Assembly (NCBI GenBank): GCA_004835665.1
Contig: ML240445.1
Location: 868,001 to 932,000 of the forward strand
Source of the DNA: Phoma sp. XZ068
Taxonomy: Eukaryota; Ascomycota; Dothideomycetes; Pleosporales; Didymellaceae
DNA length: 64,000 nucleotides
Direction: 5' to 3'
Position 1 is the stretch's first letter. Each line of letters starts with the position of its first letter. Shown in pieces: positions 58,605 through 64,000 of this stretch. Under the pieces are notes generated by a model. That model had not been told where the DNA came from. It worked only from the letters and a program-made list of their open reading frames with translations, and did no database searches. Made by a program: the position numbers and the translations under genes.

Positions 58605-58812
58605 TACAACACAAGGCTGATAAGGCTGGAAGTCTCGAAAGAGCTTGTATACCGTTTTCAGCCGACTGATTCGCTAAAGCAAAAGCGCCTCCAACAAGGA
58701 CCGGTGAGCTGAGCAGATATTATCTGTGCACATCCACAGAGTAGACTTGACCTATAAGACGCTCCTGTGTCTCAATCCACATATCCGTTGTTCATCAACA
58801 TCCACAGTCAAC

Positions 58813-59079
58813 ATGTCATATACATCGCCACAGTCCAATGTCCCCTACCCACAAGGATATCCAGTTCCGAACGCGCAGCACTCACAGCCGCCGTACCAGG
58901 GTCAAGCCTACCAACCATATCAGCAAGGCCAGATGCAGTATCAGCCATCTGCACCTGTTCCTATCAATAGCCATTCAGGCGGAGGAGAGAAGCAGGAGAA
59001 GCAACATGGGTGTTGCCACAACTTTTGGACGTGTGGGGGATGTTGCAAGAAACGCGATTGTCTGTACTGCTGTTGTTGA
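58813..59079 (+). CDS. Small CYSTM-like cysteine-rich protein
   Basis: This is a single exon of 88 residues with ATG at 58813. The N-terminal 60 residues are Pro/Gln/Tyr-rich (PYPQGYPVPNAQHSQPPYQG). The C-terminus packs nine cysteines into 23 residues (HGCCHNFWTCGGCC...CLYCCC). This layout resembles CYSTM proteins, small tail-anchored polypeptides tied to stress tolerance, but the hydrophobic stretch is weak here. It could instead be palmitoylated or metal binding. The leader is A/C-rich with a short spacing to the start. Confidence 0.7.
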   Translation: MSYTSPQSNVPYPQGYPVPNAQHSQPPYQGQAYQPYQQGQMQYQPSAPVPINSHSGGGEKQEKQHGCCHNFWTCGGCCKKRDCLYCCC

Positions 59080-59493
59080 ATGCATGGAGCGCAACCTATG
59101 GCCGTACTCAACAGAGTTCTGTGTACGGAAGAGAGGTGTGAGCTTGTCGCCCCGTCATGCGTCGCTGTATTTAATGCGAATTCAACACTTGAATTCAAGA
59201 TGTCATTTCTTGTGGAGGATGTCCGACAGACTGTCGAGAAAGAGGAATGGTGGGTCGCGCTAGCAAGCTTAGTCTGAGAATTGAGCCTCGGCCATAGGCG
59301 TGCCATAACCACCTTCTTACGCAAGCACTTCTACCTGATGCTGGGTGGCCTAAAAGCTGCTCGTATTAATGAAGATACACATTCGACGCCATATAAGTTG
59401 ATATGATGCCGACCGTGACCTACTAACGCCAGGTTCATTGCCGATACAACAGATAGTTTCCTGCATTTACCACATTCACCTACCACATTCACG
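59080..59493. other. Intergenic, no gene supported
   Basis: The region spans the 3' end of the Cys-rich gene and the promoter of the ABM-fold gene. A direct repeat, CCACATTCACCTACCACATT, sits at about 59469-59488, just before the next start codon. Confidence 0.5.
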
Positions 59494-60126
59494 ATGACGA
59501 TCACCGAGATCGCACTCCTACATCTTTCACCAGATGTCACCATCGATGATGCGAGCCTCCGTTTGAAGCTCGCGCACGCGAAGACGATTATGCAGAACTA
59601 CACCGGGCGAACCTTCTATTACCTCCAGCAAGTCGAGGATCCCACCTATATTTACGTACTCGGAGAATGGGACTCGTTGGACCATCACATGAATAGATTT
59701 ATACCAGGGCCGGATAACCAGGCTGTTCTCGAGAGCCTCAAGGGCCTACTAATCGTGGACTGGCTGTTGCACATCAATGCGACCCATGCAGAGCTACCAT
59801 TGCCGGAAGCAGGAACAAAGAAGGGCCAGGCTCCAGTGTATGGTATTGTCAGGCACTTTGTAAAGGACAGTGAGAAGGAACCGTTCCAGCGGACATTCGA
59901 CGCAGAGAAGCACCATCTACAGGAGTTTGTGACTGAAGGCAATATTGGCGGAGGATGGCGTATTGACAGCGAAGGTGACAAGGACGAGTGGGTATTGTTG
60001 ACGCCATGGACAAACGTCGAGCAACACCATGCGTTTGCAGAGACGGATGGCTTCGCAAAGTATGGGAAGATTCGAGAGCACGTTGAAGGCGCAGAGATCA
60101 AACACGCTCGCATCTTGGCTATCTAG
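59494..60126 (+). CDS. ABM-like (antibiotic biosynthesis monooxygenase-fold) protein, two tandem domains
   Basis: This is a single exon of 210 residues. The N-terminal half (about 1-95: TEIALLHLSPD, GRTFYYLQQVEDPTYIYVLG, EWDSL) and the C-terminal half (about 115-210: VYGIVRHFVKDSE, DEWVLLTPWTNVEQHHAFAE, EHVEGAEIKHARIL) each look like a dimeric alpha-beta-barrel ABM unit with the usual E/T-W-x-S/N-x-x-x-H pattern. Such proteins can be cofactor-free oxygenases or stress-related proteins. No substrate can be inferred. There is no signal peptide. Confidence 0.8.
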   Translation: MTITEIALLHLSPDVTIDDASLRLKLAHAKTIMQNYTGRTFYYLQQVEDPTYIYVLGEWDSLDHHMNRFIPGPDNQAVLESLKGLLIVDWLLHINATHAELPLPEAGTKKGQAPVYGIVRHFVKDSEKEPFQRTFDAEKHHLQEFVTEGNIGGGWRIDSEGDKDEWVLLTPWTNVEQHHAFAETDGFAKYGKIREHVEGAEIKHARILAI

Positions 60127-60540
60127 CTTGCGCAAGACTTTGACATTCTACTCCTTGGGGCACCTTGGTTGGGACTGATGGAAGGCAGGCGCAGGAGCGT
60201 AATCTCCGGATAGGGATGACAACCAGATAATCATTTACAGCCGAACGACCCTATACTTCATGCACAGCTCTTTTCAAAGCGTCTCTCCAGCAGTAGGATA
60301 GTGTGGTTTGCTGGTTCAAAAGTGGGAGATGATGTTGATAAGCACCAGTTCCGCAAAGATAACAGAAACAATCCGGGACCCGCGCAACCCCTCACATGTA
60401 TGCATGATCGCAATCACTTACGACAGCATGCTCGCATGAACGTTCCTGATACTTATTTAGTGTTTACTTTCGACTGGCTTTTGTGACTACTTGATACCAT
60501 GTGTTGCGCAGATTGCTATTAGCCACCGTTACTGGAAGCC
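60127..60540. other. Intergenic upstream of the P450 gene
   Basis: This stretch of 0.41 kb contains no coding feature that I can support. Confidence 0.55.
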
Positions 60541-62284
60541 ATGGCTCAGCTCGCAGACCTCGCTCAATATGCCCAAAAGACTCCACTGGGCTCGTGGACG
60601 ACGTTAGTAATACTTGCATTGATCCTAATTGTGGTCTACAAGGTATTTTCTTGAAACTGTTGCATTGCTTTGCTAACATTGCGACCACCAGTTGTTGACT
60701 CGCACTGATATACCATACATTCGCGGCATACCCGAAATCCCAGGCGCACTTCCTGTAACTGGACATTTGAACCAGCTAGGAGAGGACCATGCTACTGTTT
60801 GTGAGAAGTGGTGGCGGCAATACGGCCATTCGGTCTTTCAGATTCGCCTCGGTAACACTCGTGCGGTCATTGTGAATTCGTTCGAAGATTGCAAGAACAT
60901 CTTAATCAAGAACTCACAAGGACTGATCGATCGGCCCAAGCTTTACACCTTCCACGGTCTAATCTCCTCGACACAGGGATTCACGATTGGCAGCTCACCA
61001 TGGGATGAGAGCTGTCGAAATAAGAGAAAGGTAGCATCAACCACCTTGAGTAAGGCGATGATGAAAAATTACCACGATATGTTCGACTTGGAGTCGTACT
61101 GCATTATGCGAGACCTATACCGTGACACCAAAAATGGAGCTCTGGAGGCAACCTTCCGACCGTACATTCAGCGTTATGCGCTCAATACCACCCTTACCCT
61201 GTGCTATGGTATCAGAATGGATGAAGTGTACGACGACTTACTACGCGAGATTCTTCACGTTGGCTCTGCAATCTCTCTACTACGCTCAGCATCTGAGAAT
61301 TACCAGGACTACATCCCCATCCTGCGTTATATGCCTAATAATGAGAAAAACGCTCGCTCGAAAGAGCTACGCGAAAGACGTGACAAGTACTTGAACGAGC
61401 TGCTCAACAAGGTCCGCGTTATGATAAAGAAGGGCACTGAGAAGCCTTGCATTAGTGCTGCTATACTAAAAGATGAAGAAAAGCGTCTCAATGGCGTGGA
61501 AGTGAGCTCGATTTGCCTCTCTCTGGTTTCTGGAGGCTTCGAAACTATCCCTGGTACCCTTGTGTCTTGTATTGGCTCGCTGTGTACGCCAGAGGGTATC
61601 AAATACCAAGATCGTGTATACAGAGAAGTTAGGAAATGCTACCCTGACATCAAAGCTGCATGGGCAAGTAACTTTGAAAAAGAAGATGTTCCGTATCTGA
61701 ACGCAATCGTGAGGGAGGCAGGGAGATATTACACCGTAAGCAACATGAGCCTACCTAGGAAGGCAATGAGCGATGTACGCTGGGGCGATGCTGTTATCCC
61801 GAAGAACACAATGGTATTGATAAACGCGCAGGCAGGTAATCACGGTATGTTCCTGCGTCAGTCACTACGATATTAGCTGACACTGCTAGATACGGACTAT
61901 TGGGGATCTGACGCTGGCACTTTTAATCCTGAGCGCTGGCTCGATGCGCCCACGTCACCCTCCTCACTATACACCGGAAAGCCTGTTTCGAGTATACCTC
62001 ATCTCTCGTTCGGAGCCGGGTCCCGATCTTGCCCTGGTGCAACAATCGCTAGCAAGCTGATCAGCGCGGCGCTCTTCCGTTTGCTCAGCCTGTACAGGAT
62101 CGAGGCTAGCACGACCGACCCACCGAATACGGACTATGTTAATTATAATCTGATCAAGAGCGCATTGGTAGCGATTCCAAGGGATTTCAAGATTAAGTTG
62201 ACACCGAGAGATGGGACCGGTGACCTCGCCAGGGAGGTGTTGAGGGAGAGTGAGGAGAGGACGAAAGATTTCTATAAAGAGTAG
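60541..62284 (+). CDS. Cytochrome P450, CYP504-like (phenylacetate hydroxylase type)
   Basis: Exons are 60541-60642, 60692-61844 and 61890-62284 (introns of 49 and 45 bp), giving 549 residues. The N-terminal anchor is in exon 1 (TTLVILALILIVVYK). Motifs: GALPVTGHLNQLGEDHATVC, RPKLYTFHGLISSTQGFTIG, I-helix LVSGGFETIPG, K-helix ExxR as EAGR, ERW, and heme loop FGAGSRSCPG. The N-terminal half closely resembles CYP504 enzymes (Aspergillus PhacA/PhacB), which ortho-hydroxylate phenylacetate or 3-hydroxyphenylacetate in the ER on the way to homogentisate. The exact substrate is not determinable here. No homogentisate-pathway gene lies nearby. Confidence 0.9.
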
Positions 62285-62658
62285 GCGAGTACATGGAGGC
62301 CTTCACTGTCGATCATTTTGTCGGAAAAGTGCTCTTACACATTGTGAAGCTGTCGCCAATGTTGGATGATGCTTTGGTTAATATCTACAATAGTGGAATC
62401 CTCAACAGGGATGCGGAGGAAGCTTAGCTGCATCTTTGGGACATCTTAACAGAATGTAAATGTTGGCTGGAGGAACTTGATATATATGCTGGTTTATTCA
62501 CCTGATCCAATTGCTCGCCTCCCGTTTATACCTTCACTTCTTTTCATTCCACAAGTGCTGTATGGCGCACCGTTCCATCGCCTATAAAGCCTCAAACGAC
62601 ACTACCCTTACTCTTGATACCACCCAAATCAATCTCAACTTCGACTGCGCTCTCCAAA
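62285..62658. other. Intergenic, no gene supported
   Basis: This stretch of 0.37 kb between the P450 gene and the secreted-protein gene probably holds the promoter of the latter. Confidence 0.55.
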
Positions 62659-63920
62659 ATGCAGATCAACATCCTCCTCGCGCTCCTTGGCCTTGTGGCT
62701 ACGACGGCTACACGTGCCCTTCCGTTCAACAGATCCTTTGATGCCCTCGGCGGCCACGCGCTGTCCACGCCTTCACTGAATCTCGTACACACCGCTGTTT
62801 ATTACGACCCCAACAACCTTGCCTCAGATGCTTTATGGGACATGTACCAGAAGAAGCGCGACCACTATCAATGCCTCTTCGAAGCTGACGATGAGGGTGC
62901 TGGCCGACTTATCGAAGATATTCGTACTCCGCCATCCGCTCAGAGCACCTGGAAGGGTAACATGCAAGGTAAGTGAAGTGAGAGTCTCCGGTCTTAATCA
63001 TAAAGGATTGATAGGTTGCGCAGCTGAACACCTCACCTGGGGCTGGCACGAGACGTACTTCGATGAGGATGACTGTGACTTTGAGTTTATGGGCATCAAG
63101 GATGCCTTCGGTTCTCTCAGCCTCAGTGCGTATTGCAGGGAGGATGGAGGCAACAACATCGGCTGGTCGCTTGGTCACTATGACGAGTACTGACTTGATG
63201 AGTCCGGCCCGGGCCACCATTTCAATATGCTTCCGCCAATTGAGCAAACTTACACTGTCGAAGGGAAGATGTACAAGGTCAATATTCTCTGATTTCACTG
63301 TTGCGTCAAGGTACTGACTGTCTCCAAATAGTCTACTGGCGGCTTCTACACCTTCGTTGTTAACCTGAAGAATGGCGCGATCATCGCATTGAACATCCTC
63401 AGTCCCCAGAACGCAGTCAAGTCACAATGGAAATCGATCGGTGGTACAGCCAAGGACGAAGACCTCCCGAAGTTACGCTATATGTCCGATTTGGTCTGGG
63501 GCAAGTGGGTGGAGAACAACTCGAACGTTAAGAACCACTGTGCCTACATTGTGCACAACATACACAATGAGGAGACTTCGGCTATCATCTCACGCGCCAT
63601 GAGCAACATGCGCTACCAGCTGGTGTCTAACCTGTCTTTGTGGCCTGGTACTACCTTTGACAAAGACAAAGGTCTAGTTGAGTTTCAAGCTCTCATAGGT
63701 AAGGCTACAGTGCGTTTGCTTGAAACTCTGCTGACTACCTCCAGGTTCGCCAATTGGAGGCTCAATTTCTATTCTCCTTGCACAACACAAAGCGGAGCTT
63801 GGCAATAAGGAGATCTAGCAGATCAATGTCATCTCCGACCGCACAACTATCGTGCCCTCTAAAGCGACTGAAGTCCACTTGGTTTTCCAGGCTCGAGACG
63901 TACCGCCGCCTAAGCCTTAA
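62659..63920 (+). pseudogene. Secreted-protein gene interrupted by two in-frame stops
   Basis: The model has four exons (62659-62968, 63015-63277, 63332-63698 and 63745-63920) with clean GT..AG introns and consistent phases, 372 codons in all. A signal peptide is clear (MQINILLALLGLVATTATRA). The frame is interrupted by TGA at 63191 (codon 163, HYDEY*LDESGPGHHF) and TAG at 63816 (codon 338, GNKEI*QINVISD), with coding-like sequence continuing after both, to TAA at 63918. I do not recognise the family beyond 'secreted fungal protein'; segments such as WGKWVENNSN and SPIGGSISILLAQHKAELG look conserved. It may be a pseudogene, a gene with an unrecognised intron over the TGA (GTACTG donor at 63188), a readthrough case, or an assembly error. 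Confidence 0.6.
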
Positions 63921-64000
63921 TCAGGCAGAAAAGCACATCAACTGTGGCATTAAGTGAAGGTTCGCGACCTGTTGACAGTACATACAGTGATACTATTGAC

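Noticed and set aside
1..64000. tRNA, 5S rRNA, LTR, terminal inverted repeats and CRISPR arrays
   Set aside because: I scanned for B-box-like GTTCGA/TCGAAC matches and for obvious repeats; the hits lack a partner A box or fold. Nothing was supportable by eye, though a covariance-model search could still find one.

Overview
This window is nuclear DNA of a filamentous ascomycete. Genes carry short introns (about 45-70 bp, with a few longer) with GT..AG ends and CTAAC-type branch sites, gene density is moderate on both strands, and the gene set (SEC13, PKC1, CWF19, GPN1, an MtfA-type regulator, NOC1/MAK21, TRP4) is that of Pezizomycotina. The NRPS-like A-T-R-SDR enzyme and the general style of the genes suggest a dothideomycete, probably Pleosporales, but that is an inference made without a database search. 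No rRNA, tRNA, CRISPR array, complete transposon or organellar sequence was recognised.

Left part (1-31 kb). A YAT amino-acid permease is cut by the left edge. It is followed by a head-to-head pair (2.8-4.6 kb minus, 6.3-7.5 kb plus) whose products share a His-rich 'VTHEV..PH.HE' module. Next come a 2',3'-cyclic phosphodiesterase, a patatin-like protein that lacks both catalytic dyad residues, a GIY-YIG-like protein with a C-terminal membrane anchor, and SEC13. A 1284-residue A-T-R-SDR enzyme of the glycine-betaine-reductase (ATRR/NPS10) type follows, tail to tail with a SLATT-type two-TM protein that carries 48-residue repeats. A two-exon membrane protein of unknown function and two tail-to-tail Zn(II)2Cys6 transcription-factor genes complete this part.

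Middle (31-55 kb). Protein kinase C, the splicing factor CWF19 and the GPN-loop GTPase GPN1 form a housekeeping block, with CWF19 and GPN1 diverging from a ~300 bp promoter. Then comes a gene-poor stretch of about 12.6 kb whose only confident gene is an MtfA-type C2H2 regulator. That gene has a 411 bp upstream sequence with no ATG on the coding strand.

Right part (52-64 kb). NOC1/MAK21 and TRP4 are divergent, with a perfect TGAGTCA and a perfect TGACGTCA between them. Next come a TatD-type nuclease, a small Cys-rich CYSTM-like protein, an ABM-fold protein, a CYP504-like P450, and a secreted-protein gene whose spliced frame is interrupted by two in-frame stop codons (TGA and TAG), so it is probably a pseudogene.

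Functionally the window mixes conserved housekeeping genes (secretion, splicing, ribosome biogenesis, RNA polymerase assembly, tryptophan synthesis, cell-wall signalling) with a choline-supply enzyme, regulators and a small accessory set at the right end. No co-regulated biosynthetic cluster is evident. The least explained items are the divergent His-rich pair, the inactive patatin, the SLATT-repeat protein and the interrupted secreted gene.
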